Below, in pieces: positions 8,035-17,274 of a stretch of DNA of 64,000 nt (position 1 is the stretch's first letter; each line of letters opens with the position of its first letter). The position numbers and the translations under genes were made by a program. The stretch covers positions 434,001 through 498,000 of the forward strand of contig NZ_JAPZVN010000001.1 in the NCBI RefSeq assembly GCF_027533845.1, given 5' to 3'. The notes beneath the pieces were generated by a model. That model did not search any database. It had not been told where the DNA came from and was given only the letters and a program-made list of their open reading frames with translations. The stretch is from Streptomyces sp. RPT161. Its GTDB lineage: Bacteria; Actinomycetota; Actinomycetes; Streptomycetales; Streptomycetaceae.

Positions 8035-9051
8035 GTGGAGTTCGCTGGTGGTGGACGGCTCGAAGTCCGCATTACCCCCTCTGACGTGGGAAAACGTGTA
8101 TCGGTGCGGAGGGTAGCGGAGATCGTCGGCGCTCGCCCGGTATTCACCGACGCCGTAGGGCTTCTCACATCCTGGAACGAGGGTGTGCTCATCATCACAC
8201 GACGGAACGGCGAGACCGTCCACATTCCGGAACGGTCGCTGGTAGCGGGCAAGGTGGTCCCCGACCGTCCGGCCCGCCCACGCCGTCTGGCGCCGCCCGC
8301 CGCGACCGCGCACGAACTGCAGGAACTCGCCTCGCGCGGCTGGCCCGCGCTGGAGACCGAGCGGCTCGGCGACTGGCTGCTACGCGCCTCCGAGGGGTTC
8401 ACCAGAAGGGCCAACTCCGTGCTGCCGCTGGGCGATCCGGGGCTGCCACCCGATACCGCGATCCGCCGGGTCCGGGACTGGTACGGCGAGCGCGGGCTGG
8501 TCCCGTACGTCCAGGTCGCCACCGGAACGACGGATTCCGATGAACGTCTTGACGACGGGTTGGCCCGGGACGGCTGGACCGCGGAGGCGCACACCCTGGT
8601 CTACACCGGCCCCGTCGCACCGGTCGCCGACGGTCCGGGAGCCGAGCGGGTCACGCTCAGCCGGGCACCGGACGCCGGCTGGCTGGCCCGCTACCACCGC
8701 ACCGGCGAGCTGGCCGAAGCCGCGGTGCGGGTGCTGACCGGGGGACCGTCGGTGTGGTTCGCCACGGTGCCCGGCGACGAGACGGGCCCGGCGGCGATCG
8801 GGCGGTGCGTGGTGGACGGGCGCTGGGCGCAGTTCGGCGCGGTGGAGGTCGACCCACGGCGACGGCGGTCGGGGCTGGCCACCGCGGTGCTCGCGGCACT
8901 CGCGGGCAAAGCGCTGGATGAAGGCGCCACGGGCGGGTATCTCCAAGTGGAGGAGGAGAACGAGGGCGCCCGCGCCCTCTACGAACGGATGGGCTTCACC
9001 GCCCACCACGGCTACCACTACCGCCGCGCCCCGCAGGGCGGCACCAGGTAG
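8035..9051 (+). CDS. GNAT-family N-acetyltransferase with N-terminal regulatory-like domain
   Basis: 338 residues. The N-terminal ~80 residues (LEVRITPSDVGKRVSVRR, GLLTSWNEGVLIITRRNGE) look like a small beta-barrel (SH3- or Sm-like) domain found fused to GNATs in Streptomyces. The C-terminal domain carries the acetyl-CoA loop VEVDPRRRRSGLATAVLAAL (R-x-x-G-x-A) and the end motif EENEGARALYERMGF. Substrate is unknown. The GTG start at 8035 is preceded by AGAGGGG. The next gene begins 10 bases after its stop, so the pair is probably co-transcribed. Confidence 0.85.
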   Translation: MEFAGGGRLEVRITPSDVGKRVSVRRVAEIVGARPVFTDAVGLLTSWNEGVLIITRRNGETVHIPERSLVAGKVVPDRPARPRRLAPPAATAHELQELASRGWPALETERLGDWLLRASEGFTRRANSVLPLGDPGLPPDTAIRRVRDWYGERGLVPYVQVATGTTDSDERLDDGLARDGWTAEAHTLVYTGPVAPVADGPGAERVTLSRAPDAGWLARYHRTGELAEAAVRVLTGGPSVWFATVPGDETGPAAIGRCVVDGRWAQFGAVEVDPRRRRSGLATAVLAALAGKALDEGATGGYLQVEEENEGARALYERMGFTAHHGYHYRRAPQGGTR

Positions 9052-9061
9052 GTGGCGCGTC

Positions 9062-9907
9062 ATGGACAACATCGTCGACAGGCGGCGCCGGTTCGCTGAG
9101 GCCGCGCGCGGTGAGTGCCCCGACCTCGCACTGCTGTGCCTGCTGGTCGGAGCGGAGGCCGCGACCGGGTTCGACCAGACCGTGATCGCCGACGCCCTGG
9201 GCGAACTCGACCGGCTGGCCGACGAGGTCGCCCGGCAGCGCACCGGTGACGGGCCGGGGGCCTGGGCCCAGGTGCTGGCCGAGGTACTGGGCGGGCGCCA
9301 TGGATTCCGCGGCCTGCCCTCGGACTACGGGCGGCTGGAGTCCTCGCTGCTCCACCATGTGCTGCGGCGCAGACGCGGGCTGCCGATCCTGCTGTCGGTG
9401 GTGTGGATCGAGGTGGGACGCCGCCTCGGCGCGCCGGTGTACGGGGTGGGGCTGCCCGGGCACTTCGTGGTCGGCATCGGTGAGCCGGACGACGGCCAAG
9501 TGCTCGTCGACCCGTTCAACGGCGGACGCCAACTGGCCGCCGGGGACGCCGAACTCCTGGTGGCGGGCGCCCTCGGCAGCACCGGGACCGCGCTGTCGGC
9601 CGGCATGTTCGCGCCCGCGGAACCGCTGGACATCGTCGCCCGGGTGCTCAACAACATCCGGGCGTGGGCGGCGGCCCGCCCCGAGCACAGCGGGGTGCAG
9701 CTCTGGGCGATCGAACTCGGCCTGCTGTTGCCCCACCATCCGGCCGGGCTGCGCCTGGAGCGCGCCCAACTGCTGGTGCAGCGAGGCGAGTTCGCCACCG
9801 GCGCGGCGGAGATGGAGGCCTACGCCGAGTTGGTCGCCTCGATGGATCCGGCGATCGCCGACGGCATCCGGCAGCGCGCCCGCTCGGCCCGCGCCCTGCT
9901 CAACTGA
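9062..9907 (+). CDS. SirB1/transglutaminase-like family protein
   Basis: 281 residues. The core resembles the SirB1 transglutaminase-like domain: LPSDYGRLESSLLHHVL, RRGLPILLSVVWIEVGRRLG, VGLPGHFVVGIG and VDPFNGGRQL. The C-terminal part (RPEHSGVQLWAIELGLLL, AGLRLERAQLLVQRGEFATG) is TPR-like, as in this family. Biochemical function is not established. The ATG at 9062 follows the GNAT stop by ten bases. It is convergent with the response-regulator gene. Confidence 0.8.
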   Translation: MDNIVDRRRRFAEAARGECPDLALLCLLVGAEAATGFDQTVIADALGELDRLADEVARQRTGDGPGAWAQVLAEVLGGRHGFRGLPSDYGRLESSLLHHVLRRRRGLPILLSVVWIEVGRRLGAPVYGVGLPGHFVVGIGEPDDGQVLVDPFNGGRQLAAGDAELLVAGALGSTGTALSAGMFAPAEPLDIVARVLNNIRAWAAARPEHSGVQLWAIELGLLLPHHPAGLRLERAQLLVQRGEFATGAAEMEAYAELVASMDPAIADGIRQRARSARALLN

Positions 9908-9910
9908 CCT

Positions 9911-9926
9911 ACCGGGCAGGCCCGGT
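9911..9926. terminator. Short bidirectional hairpin between convergent genes
   Basis: ACCGGG (9911-9916), loop CAGG, CCCGGT (9921-9926) lies at the junction of the SirB1-like gene and the response regulator. Confidence 0.4.
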
Positions 9927-10531
9927 CAGAGCCAGCCCTTCTCCTTGGCGATGCGGACCGCCTCGGAGCGGTTGCGTGCCCCGGCCTTCTGGATGGCGGT
10001 GGACAGGTAGTTGCGCACGGTGCCCTCCGACAGGTGCAGCGCCTTGGCGATCTCGGAGTTGACCGCGCCATCGGCAGCCGCACGCAGCACATCGCGCTCC
10101 CGGGCGGTGAGCGGATCGGCGCCCTCAGCGAGGGCCGCAGCCGCCAGCATCGGGTCTATGACCTTCTCCCCGCGCAGCACCCGCCGTACCGCGTCGGCGA
10201 GTTGGGCCGCCGGGGCGTCCTTCACCAGGAAGGCGTCGGCGCCCTGCTCCATGGCCCGGCGCAGATATCCCGGGCGCCCGAATGTGGTGACGATGACGAC
10301 CTTGACGCCCGGTAGCTCCCTGCGCAGTTGCGCGGCGGCGTCGATGCCGGTCATCCCCGGCATCTCGATGTCCAGCAACGCCACGTCCACCGCCTGCTCA
10401 CGGGCCGCGGCGACCACCTCGTCGCCCCGCGCGACCTGCGCGACAACATCGATGTCCTCCTCCAGCCCGAGCAGCGTCGCCAACGCCTCTCGCACCATGG
10501 ACTGGTCCTCGGCCAGCAGCACCCTGATCAT
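9926..10531 (-). CDS. LuxR/NarL-family response regulator
   Basis: 201 residues. The receiver domain has acidic residues at E8-D9, phosphoacceptor D54 in ALLDIEMPG, VTTFGRPG and K104-type VKDAPA. The C-terminal LuxR helix-turn-helix is DPLTARERDVLRAAADG through NSEIAKALHLSEGTVRNYLS. It is the last gene of a four-gene minus-strand operon (ABC ATPase, permease, kinase, regulator), so it very likely controls that exporter in answer to the adjacent kinase, in the manner of DesK/DesR or LiaS/LiaR systems. Start ATG 10531 begins the receiver fold exactly; the longer open frame upstream has no support. Confidence 0.93.
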   Translation of the reverse strand: MIRVLLAEDQSMVREALATLLGLEEDIDVVAQVARGDEVVAAAREQAVDVALLDIEMPGMTGIDAAAQLRRELPGVKVVIVTTFGRPGYLRRAMEQGADAFLVKDAPAAQLADAVRRVLRGEKVIDPMLAAAALAEGADPLTARERDVLRAAADGAVNSEIAKALHLSEGTVRNYLSTAIQKAGARNRSEAVRIAKEKGWL

Positions 10532-10577
10532 TGGTGCAGCGTAGCGAGCCATCCGGACACCCCGGCAAGGCTGTGGA

Positions 10578-11849
10578 TCACGCCTGTGGATAACGCGCCG
10601 CCCCGGGCATCTCGTCAGTGTCGGGCCGCTCGTGCCACACGGTACGCAGCGGCACATAGGCGCCGAGCGAGAAGCCACCACGCTTCGAGGGGCCGGTGCG
10701 CAGCCATCCGCCGGAGAGCGTCAGGCGTTCCTCCAGGCCGCCCAGGCCGTTGCCCAGATGGTGGGAGCGGCCGGGGCCACGGCCGTCGTCGGCGACCTCC
10801 AGGCGCAGATAGCGGCTCTCGTCCGCCTCCCAGACCTCGTCCAGCGTCAGCGAGCAGTGCTTGGCGCCGCTGTGCCGGATCACATTGGTCACCGCCTCGC
10901 GCAGCGCCCAGGCCAGCGCGCCCTGCTCCTCGGCGCCGAGCCCCGGGTACTGGTCCTCCAGCGGCAGGTCCAGCGAGGGCGAGATGTCCACTTCCATGCC
11001 AGCGGTCCGCAGCGCGGTGCGCGCCCCGGCCAACTCCACGCCGACCGTGGGCCGTCGGTAGCCGCTGACCGCCTCCCGGACGTCAACCAGGGCCTGCCTG
11101 CTGACCTGTTCGATGTCGGCCACCTGCTTGGCCGCCTCCTCGGGCTTGTCCGGCAGCATCCGCCCGGCCAGTTCGCTCTTGAGCGTGATCAGGGACAGCG
11201 AGTGGCCCAGCAGATCGTGCAGATCGCGGGCGAGCCGCAGCCGCTCCTCGGCCGCCGCGAGCCGGGCGACGGTCTCCCTCGCCTCCCGCAGCTCCCGCAC
11301 CATCCGGCCCATCTGACCGACGCCCGTCATCGCCGCGCCGCCCAGCAGCGCGGGGAAGAAGATCGAGTAGACGTCCCACTCCCTGGTGCCGAGCAGCGAA
11401 CCGACCGCCAGGATCGTCAACGCGCAGAGCGGCACCGCCCACAGCACATGCCGGATCGGCAGCAGCACCCCGAGGCTGACCGTCACATAGGTGAACATCA
11501 CCAGCCACGGCGCACCGAGGGTGAGGGACAGGGTCAGCGCGAGCGCGAACAGGCCGCACACGATGGCCAGTTGCCACCAGGCCGGCATGTCGCGCCGCGG
11601 CCGCCGGTTCAGCAGCAGGTACAGATACGAACCGACAAACAGCACCAGCCCCGCCCAGCCCAGCGCGACCGCCACCGTCGAGTGCCGTCCCGAGGCCAGG
11701 TCGCCCACCGCCGACCCCAGGTAGAGCAGGTAGATGAGCGCCCAGCACAGCTTGCTCCACTGCTGGAGACGGTTCTCCGGGGCGCGCCCCATTGTCGCGA
11801 GGAAGACTTCCCTGCCCCTCCCCGCGTCCGTGCGCTCGTCCACCGTCAT
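10578..11849 (-). CDS. Membrane histidine kinase, HisKA_3 type
   Basis: 423 residues. Five or six membrane helices lie within residues ~35-175 with almost no extracytoplasmic domain, the layout of intramembrane-sensing or lipid-sensing kinases. The dimerisation/phosphoacceptor helix is ERLRLARDLHDLLGHSLSL with H211, and the ATPase domain has ALREAVTNVIRHSGA and DDGRGPG. ATG 11849 was chosen with AAGGGACA upstream. It lies 46 bases from the regulator gene and 10 from the permease gene, so all are one operon. The signal is unknown; envelope stress or an antimicrobial substrate of the exporter is the usual case for this arrangement. Confidence 0.92.
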   Translation of the reverse strand: MTVDERTDAGRGREVFLATMGRAPENRLQQWSKLCWALIYLLYLGSAVGDLASGRHSTVAVALGWAGLVLFVGSYLYLLLNRRPRRDMPAWWQLAIVCGLFALALTLSLTLGAPWLVMFTYVTVSLGVLLPIRHVLWAVPLCALTILAVGSLLGTREWDVYSIFFPALLGGAAMTGVGQMGRMVRELREARETVARLAAAEERLRLARDLHDLLGHSLSLITLKSELAGRMLPDKPEEAAKQVADIEQVSRQALVDVREAVSGYRRPTVGVELAGARTALRTAGMEVDISPSLDLPLEDQYPGLGAEEQGALAWALREAVTNVIRHSGAKHCSLTLDEVWEADESRYLRLEVADDGRGPGRSHHLGNGLGGLEERLTLSGGWLRTGPSKRGGFSLGAYVPLRTVWHERPDTDEMPGAARYPQA

Positions 11850-11859
11850 TCGTTGTCCC

Positions 11860-12615
11860 TTACGCCTTGAGGGTGTCCTTGCGGTACAGCCATGCTGCCC
11901 CACCTGCGAAGACCAGCAGGTAGACGACGAGCAGCGAGATGTCCCGCAGATGAGGAGCGTTGCCCTGCTCGATGGCGTGGCCCAGACCGGCGTAGGCGTA
12001 GGTGGGCAGCCACTTCGCTATGTTCTGCAGCCACTGCGGGAAGACCGTGGACGGCATCCACAGACCGCCGAGGATGGACAGCGCGAAGTACGTGATCATC
12101 GTGATCGGGCGGACCGCATCACCGGAGGCTATGTAGCCGATGGCGACACCGAGGGCGGCGAAGACCATGCTGCCCGCCCAGATGGCGAAGGTGAGGGCGG
12201 CCCACTGCCAGGCCTGCAAGTGGACGCCCTTGACCACCGCCGCGACCACCTCCACGATCACGATCGCGGGCAGGGTGACGGTCGCCATCGAGGCGATCTT
12301 GGAGATCACATAGCCATGGCCGGGCAGCGCGGTCAGCCGCAGCTGCCGCACCCAGCCCTTCTCCCGCTCCTTGGCGATCCGCTCGCTGTTGCCCATCAGC
12401 ACGGCGGTCAGCGCACCGAAGGAGGCCATCCCGACCATGTAGTACAGCTGCATGGACAGGTTGGTGTGCGGGATCATGTCCGTCTTGCTGGACGAGCCGG
12501 AGATCATCAGGAACAGCGCGGCCGGATAGATCACGGAGAAGAACATGAACCTCTTGTTCCGCAGCGTGCGCGTGATCTCCAGCTTGATCAGGGCGCCAGA
12601 GGCGAAGGTGTTCAT
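11860..12615 (-). CDS. ABC-2 type exporter permease
   Basis: 251 residues with six predicted membrane helices (for example YPAALFLMISG and FALSILGGLWMPSTVFPQWL). The conserved ABC-2 pattern near the C-terminus includes a 'P...W' loop before the last helices. The ATG at 12615 overlaps the stop of the ATPase gene (ATGA), implying coupled translation and a 2+2 exporter. The substrate is unknown. Confidence 0.9.
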   Translation of the reverse strand: MNTFASGALIKLEITRTLRNKRFMFFSVIYPAALFLMISGSSSKTDMIPHTNLSMQLYYMVGMASFGALTAVLMGNSERIAKEREKGWVRQLRLTALPGHGYVISKIASMATVTLPAIVIVEVVAAVVKGVHLQAWQWAALTFAIWAGSMVFAALGVAIGYIASGDAVRPITMITYFALSILGGLWMPSTVFPQWLQNIAKWLPTYAYAGLGHAIEQGNAPHLRDISLLVVYLLVFAGGAAWLYRKDTLKA

Positions 12616-13562
12616 CGTGCCGCCTCCTCAGCGGTCGCAGCGTCGGTGATCGCTATGAAGGCCTGCTCAAGTCCGAGCCCGGCGACCTCCAGATTGCGGG
12701 GGTACAGGCCCAGCCCGTAGATGGCGTGCGTGGTGGCGTCCGCGTCGGTGGACTGGATGCGCACCGTGCGTCCGGAGACGCTGAGCGCGGTCAGGAACGG
12801 CAGCCCGCGCAGCGGGGCCTCGTCCACCTGGCCGTCGAGGTCGAAGACGATCCGGCGGGCACCGGCCTTCGCCTTGATCTCAGTCGCCGAGCCGTCGGCG
12901 AGCACCCGACCGCGGTGCAGCACGATCACCCGGTCGGCGATCGCGTCCGCCTCCTCCAGGTAGTGGGTGGCGAACAGGACCGTACGGCCCTGCGCCACCT
13001 GCTGGCGCATCGTGGCCCAGAAACTCTGCCGCACGGTGACATCCATACCCGTGGTGGGCTCGTCCAGGATGATCAGGTCGTTGGCCCCGGCGGTGGCGAT
13101 GGCGAAGCGCACCCGCTGCTCCTGGCCGCCGGACAGCTTGTTGACCATCCGGTCGGCTATCTCGGTGATCCCGGCGTGCTCCAGCACCCGCTGCACCGGG
13201 TAGGCCTTCGGGTGCAGGTCACAGGCGAGCTTGACCAGCTCGCGGACCTTCACCTCCTCCATCAGCCCGCCGCTTTGCAGCATCGCGCCGACCTTGCCCT
13301 CGGCGATCGCCCGCGCCGGAGTGGTGCCGAAGACCTCGATGGTCCCGGAGTCCGCGTTGCGCAGGCCGAGCAGCAGATCGAGGGCGGTGGACTTGCCCGC
13401 GCCGTTCGGCCCGAGCAGCGCCACCGTCTCGCCTGGGTGCAGGTCGAGGCTGACGTCGTTGACGGCCTTGACCTGGCCGAAGGACTTGTTCACCCGCGAG
13501 AAGCGGACGGCCGGGGTGGCCGTGTCCCGCTTCTGCGGCGTCGGTGCGGCTGTTGCGCTCAT
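12612..13562 (-). CDS. ABC exporter ATP-binding protein
   Basis: 316 residues: Walker A GPNGAGKS near residue 55, Q-loop MLQSGGLMEEVKV, signature LSGGQEQRVRFA, Walker B LIILDEPTTGMD, and H-loop FATHYLEEADAIADRV, followed by a C-terminal DUF4162-like domain common in antibiotic and lipid exporters. The signature LSGGQEQRV is typical of the DrrA/CcmA class. It is the first gene of the operon, preceded by a candidate palindromic operator about 60 bases upstream of the start. Confidence 0.93.
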   Translation of the reverse strand: MSATAAPTPQKRDTATPAVRFSRVNKSFGQVKAVNDVSLDLHPGETVALLGPNGAGKSTALDLLLGLRNADSGTIEVFGTTPARAIAEGKVGAMLQSGGLMEEVKVRELVKLACDLHPKAYPVQRVLEHAGITEIADRMVNKLSGGQEQRVRFAIATAGANDLIILDEPTTGMDVTVRQSFWATMRQQVAQGRTVLFATHYLEEADAIADRVIVLHRGRVLADGSATEIKAKAGARRIVFDLDGQVDEAPLRGLPFLTALSVSGRTVRIQSTDADATTHAIYGLGLYPRNLEVAGLGLEQAFIAITDAATAEEAAR

Positions 13563-13617
13563 GGGGACAATCCTCGCGGGTCCCGCGAGGCGGCGGCAGT
13601 GCCGGTCATCGTGTTCT

Positions 13618-13639
13618 GGGGATGACAGATGTCATACCC
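13618..13639 (-). promoter_or_regulatory. Candidate response-regulator operator upstream of the exporter/two-component operon
   Basis: ATGACA (13622-13627), GA, TGTCAT (13630-13635) is a perfect 6+6 palindrome. It is extended by GGG on the left and CCC on the right after one non-pairing position, giving 9 of 10 paired positions. Further half-sites GTCAT (near 13605) and ATGAC (near 13645) flank it. The location, about 60 bases before the ATPase start, fits autoregulation by the operon's own LuxR-type regulator; this is inferred. Confidence 0.55.
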
Positions 13640-13676
13640 GGACCATGACGGCGCTCCCATGCCGCTCCCACGAGCC

Positions 13677-13711
13677 GGGCCGCGGCGGTCGTCCTGCGAC
13701 CACCGCGGCCC
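13677..13711. terminator. Terminator hairpin after the YoaR-like gene
   Basis: A 15-bp stem with one mismatch (13677-13691 with 13697-13711) and loop TCCTG, 23 bases beyond the stop of the minus-strand YoaR-like gene. Confidence 0.7.
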
Positions 13712-13733
13712 CGGTGGAGCTTTCGCCGCGACC

Positions 13734-15836
13734 TCAGTTGGCCACGTTCTGGATCACCGCGGTCTTCTCCGGCGCGGTCTTGGCGAGCGCCGGCAGCATC
13801 GCCGATGCCACGTCCTGCGGGGTGACCGGCGTCTTGGTGCCGATGCCGCGCTCCAGCAGCACACCGTCGAAGGCGTTGCCGTACAGCTCCCTCAGGACCG
13901 CGAGGTCGATGTGGAGCGTCATCTTCCCGTTGCCCGGCACGGGGACGATCGTGAGGATCTTGCTCAGCGACTTCTGCGGGCTGAACAGCACCGAGTGCGT
14001 TCCGGCCGTCACGGTGATCTTCCCGGACATCGCCGGATCGCCGATGTTCTTGATCGCCTCGTTGAGCTGGGCCTGGGTGACCTGCGGCTGGTGCGTGGTG
14101 ACCGCCAGGTCGACCGGGTCGTTCTTGCCGGTCTCCGCGCGCTGGGTGTAGGCGGCGGTGATCTTCTGCACCGAGGCGTCCGCGTCAACGGCCTGGTACG
14201 GGGTGCCGGGTACGCCGACCGGCTTGCCGTCCACGAACTTGACCATGCCGTCCGAGCCACCGGTGCTCGGCGACAGGGTCTGCAGCTGGCTGCGCAGCTT
14301 CTCCTGGTCGACGTTGACCGTGGGCGCCACCACGTGCTTGCCGCCGAACAGGGAGCCGATCACGGAGATCGGGTTGTAGTCGCGGTGCGCGACCTGGCTG
14401 ACCGAACCCCGGGTGTCGATCGACAGTCCGGCGAGTTCCGGCTTGAGCTGCTTGTCCTGGTTCCCGATGTGCACGGTGATCGGAGCGGTGCCCCGGTCGC
14501 CCACCGCCGCGTCCAGTGCCTTGACCGCCTCGTCCCGGGTCTTGCCGCCTATGTCGACGCCCAGCACGGTGGTGCCGGTCGGCACGTCGGCGTGGTCCAT
14601 CAGCAGCCCCGCCGCGTAGGCGACGCCGGCCACGGCCAGCACCGCGATCCCGGCGAGTGCCACCTTGGAGCGGCCCTTGCGCGCGGCCTTGGCCGACGGC
14701 TTGGACTTCCCGCCTCCGTCCGACCCGGCGGGCGGCTTCGGCGCGGCGGGCGGAACGGGCGCGGTGACCGCGGGGATGCCGCTGACCAGGGTGTCGCCGG
14801 AGACGTGGTCGGCCAACCCGTCGGACGCCGCACCGTCGCGTGCCTCGGCGGCGGCCGACGGCATATACATGCCCCCGGTCACGGGCCCGGTGGTCGGACC
14901 GCTCGGCACCTCGGGAATGTCCGGCGCGCCGCCCGCCGAGGGGAAGCCGGGGAACGGCACGCTACCGGGCGGCGGCCCGCCCAACGGCCCATGCTCACCC
15001 GCGCCGCCGTCGCCACCGAGCCGCCCTCCGAACGGCTCCGGCGAGGACGCGGGCGAACCGGCACCAGGGAAGACGGGATCGCCCGAACCGGAGGCCGAAG
15101 GAGCCGCCCCCGGGAACAACGGATCGCCCGAACCGGACGACAGCCCGGAGGCCGCGGGACCCGCCCCGGGGAAGAGCGGATCACCAGACGCCGAAGAACC
15201 CGGCGCACCCGGACTGTCGTCCAGATACGGGATGTTGGGCTGCCCGGAGCCCGGCCCACCCGCGCCCGGCGCCGAACCCCCCGGCGGCGTCGCGGGCTTC
15301 TGCCGGGCCGCGGGCTGGGCGGCTGGAGCCACCGGCTTGCGCGGCGCGAACCAGTCGCTGGCACCCGCCCCGCCCTTGTCCGCACCGCCCGTGCCGGTCT
15401 GCGCCGCCTCGGTGCCGCGCGGGGCGGCAGCACCGTCCGCGGGCGAGGAGGCGCCCTGCGGCGTCCAGTTGGCCCGCGCACTGCCGCGACCGGAAGCGGA
15501 AGCAGAAGCGGAATCGTCCTGACCGCTCTCGCCCTCGGCTCCTTCGGAGACCGGGGTGCGCACCACCACCGGCGGAATCGGCCGCGAGCCCGGGATGTTG
15601 ATCCGGATCCGGGTGGTCAGTGTGGTCTCGGTCTTCGGCTCGGCGGGCGCGGGCTCAGGAGTCTCCTGGCCGCCCGCGGCAGTTGCCGGGGTGCCCGGTA
15701 CCCCGCCGACGCGCGGTTCCTCCTGCGGTCGCGGCGACGGATACTGGCGGGTTCCGTACGGCGGTGTCCCGGACGGGTACGCGGCGCCGCCGCGACCCTG
15801 GGGTCCTGAGGACGAACTGTCAGTTTCACGGCTCAA
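13734..15836 (-). CDS. Large proline-rich membrane-anchored protein with YoaR-like putative peptidoglycan-binding domain
   Basis: 700 residues. The first ~380 are a cytoplasmic low-complexity tail rich in Pro, Gly, Ser and Ala with repeated SGDPLFPGAG-type units. One membrane helix follows (SKVALAGIAVLAVAGVAYAAG), then an extracytoplasmic region with TTVLGVDIGGKTRDEAVKAL and a later ISVIGSLFGGKH/ VAPTVNVDQEKL segment typical of the YoaR-like putative peptidoglycan-binding domain (PG_binding_4) seen with VanW proteins. No VanW domain itself is evident. The TTG start at 15836 has GGGAGA 7 bases upstream. It probably acts at the cell wall; the disordered tail may bind cytoplasmic partners. Confidence 0.8.
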   Translation of the reverse strand: MSRETDSSSSGPQGRGGAAYPSGTPPYGTRQYPSPRPQEEPRVGGVPGTPATAAGGQETPEPAPAEPKTETTLTTRIRINIPGSRPIPPVVVRTPVSEGAEGESGQDDSASASASGRGSARANWTPQGASSPADGAAAPRGTEAAQTGTGGADKGGAGASDWFAPRKPVAPAAQPAARQKPATPPGGSAPGAGGPGSGQPNIPYLDDSPGAPGSSASGDPLFPGAGPAASGLSSGSGDPLFPGAAPSASGSGDPVFPGAGSPASSPEPFGGRLGGDGGAGEHGPLGGPPPGSVPFPGFPSAGGAPDIPEVPSGPTTGPVTGGMYMPSAAAEARDGAASDGLADHVSGDTLVSGIPAVTAPVPPAAPKPPAGSDGGGKSKPSAKAARKGRSKVALAGIAVLAVAGVAYAAGLLMDHADVPTGTTVLGVDIGGKTRDEAVKALDAAVGDRGTAPITVHIGNQDKQLKPELAGLSIDTRGSVSQVAHRDYNPISVIGSLFGGKHVVAPTVNVDQEKLRSQLQTLSPSTGGSDGMVKFVDGKPVGVPGTPYQAVDADASVQKITAAYTQRAETGKNDPVDLAVTTHQPQVTQAQLNEAIKNIGDPAMSGKITVTAGTHSVLFSPQKSLSKILTIVPVPGNGKMTLHIDLAVLRELYGNAFDGVLLERGIGTKTPVTPQDVASAMLPALAKTAPEKTAVIQNVAN

Positions 15837-15975
15837 AGCAGGTTCTCCCGGTTAGCTTCGCCACCCGTCACGGCCATCAGCAGGCGGCTCGCCAGCGCGC
15901 ACCACCATACTGGCCAGCGTCGGGAACGGCCCGGCGACCGCCGATCCGACCGACCGTCAGCCCATCACACAGGTG

Positions 15976-16350
15976 TCATCCGGTACCAAGTCGGGCGCCC
16001 GGGGCGCCCGGAGGCGTTTGACGCGGTAGAGTGGCACAGATCACGCCCACCGCCATACCGCCCAACAGGTAGATGTACGGGCCGAGGCCCGCCGCGAACA
16101 GGAAGTCGCCTTCGGGGCGGGTGACGCTGAGATACATGACCGTGAGGAACCACAGCACGGTCGGCACCGCGGCACCCAGTCGGTTACGGGTGAGTTGGGA
16201 ACCACCGTAGAAGAGTCCCACGCAGCCCGCCAGCGCGAGGATCAGGCCTCCCGGGAACCAGCCGTCCTGGGCGACCGCCCCGGCGGCGGCGACCAGCACC
16301 CCGAGGATCCCCAGGACCACGTACTGCACGATGCGCACTGCCGCGTTCAC
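15976..16350 (-). CDS. DUF6113-like four-helix membrane protein
   Basis: 124 residues with four membrane helices ([63 protein letters not shown]). The GTG start overlaps the mshB stop (GTGA), so it is translationally coupled to mycothiol deacetylase, an arrangement I recall as common in Streptomyces. The function is unknown. Confidence 0.75.
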   Translation of the reverse strand: MNAAVRIVQYVVLGILGVLVAAAGAVAQDGWFPGGLILALAGCVGLFYGGSQLTRNRLGAAVPTVLWFLTVMYLSVTRPEGDFLFAAGLGPYIYLLGGMAVGVICATLPRQTPPGAPGARLGTG

Positions 16351-17249
16351 ACCTCCGTTCCGGCGAAGAGGTCGCCGGCCCTCCCGGCCGGCTGGTGACC
16401 ACGCACCATACGGTAGTACTCCACGGCGAACAGCGGCTGTCCAAGGTCGTTCGACAGGGCGAAGAACGGGCCGTCGACCACGATCTGGGTAGCGTGCGCG
16501 CGCATCGCCGCGGCCTTCCGCTCGACGTACGCCGAGCCGTCCACGGCGACGGTCGCCTCGTCGTCGTCCACCACGCCTGGTACGTCGGCCATCGACGCGA
16601 CGCCCGCGAACCCGGTGTTCGAGCCCGCCGCCCGCAGCCGGGCGAAGCCCTCCTCGGCCGCGGAGCGCGGTACGCAGTTCCAGTAGAGCTTGGCGATCGC
16701 GTGCGGCGCGCCGAGGTCCGGCCGGAAGCCGGGTTCGGCGGCCAGGTCGGCGGCGAGCATGGCGATCCGGTGGGCCTGGATGTGATCGGGGTGCCCGTAT
16801 CCGCCGTTCGGGTCATACGCCACCATGACCTGCGGCCGTACCTCGCGGATCACGGCGACCAGATGCCCGGCCGCCTCGTCCAGGTCGGCCTGCCAGAAGC
16901 AGTCCGGGCGTTCGTTCTGCGGGGCGCCCATCATCCCGGAGTCGCGGTACAGGCCGGGGCCGCCCAGGAAGCGGTGGTCGGTGACCCCGAGTTCGCGCAT
17001 GGCGGCGGCCAGCTCGCCGATGCGGTGCTCGCCGAGGATGTTGTCCCGGTCTGACGTCAGGTGCGCCAGTTCGGGCGGGATGACCTCGCCCTCCTCGCCC
17101 AGGGTGCAGGTCACCAGGGTGACGTGGGCACCCTCCGCGGCGTACTTGGCCATCGTGGCGCCGTTGTTGATGGACTCGTCGTCGGGGTGCGCGTGGACGA
17201 GCAGCAGTCGTCGAGCGGGCAGCCCGTCCGGGCCGTCGGATTCGGTCAT
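16347..17249 (-). CDS. mshB: Mycothiol biosynthesis deacetylase MshB
   Basis: 300 residues of the PIG-L/LmbE zinc deacetylase family. It removes acetyl from GlcNAc-Ins to give GlcN-Ins, the third step of mycothiol synthesis. Zinc and catalytic motifs are [14 protein letters not shown] near residue 19 and [15 protein letters not shown] near residue 150, with [19 protein letters not shown] and [15 protein letters not shown] between, all diagnostic of MshB rather than the conjugate amidase Mca. Length matches MshB. It supports an actinobacterial host that uses mycothiol as its main thiol. Confidence 0.93.
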   Translation of the reverse strand: MTESDGPDGLPARRLLLVHAHPDDESINNGATMAKYAAEGAHVTLVTCTLGEEGEVIPPELAHLTSDRDNILGEHRIGELAAAMRELGVTDHRFLGGPGLYRDSGMMGAPQNERPDCFWQADLDEAAGHLVAVIREVRPQVMVAYDPNGGYGHPDHIQAHRIAMLAADLAAEPGFRPDLGAPHAIAKLYWNCVPRSAAEEGFARLRAAGSNTGFAGVASMADVPGVVDDDEATVAVDGSAYVERKAAAMRAHATQIVVDGPFFALSNDLGQPLFAVEYYRMVRGHQPAGRAGDLFAGTEV

Positions 17250-17274
17250 ACCCGCAGCGTATGGCCTGAGCCGG

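Noticed and set aside
13629-15809. 726-codon plus-strand open frame opposite the YoaR-like gene
   Set aside because: The translation is Arg/Gly/His-rich without domains. The minus-strand frame has a membrane helix, a ribosome site and a terminator.
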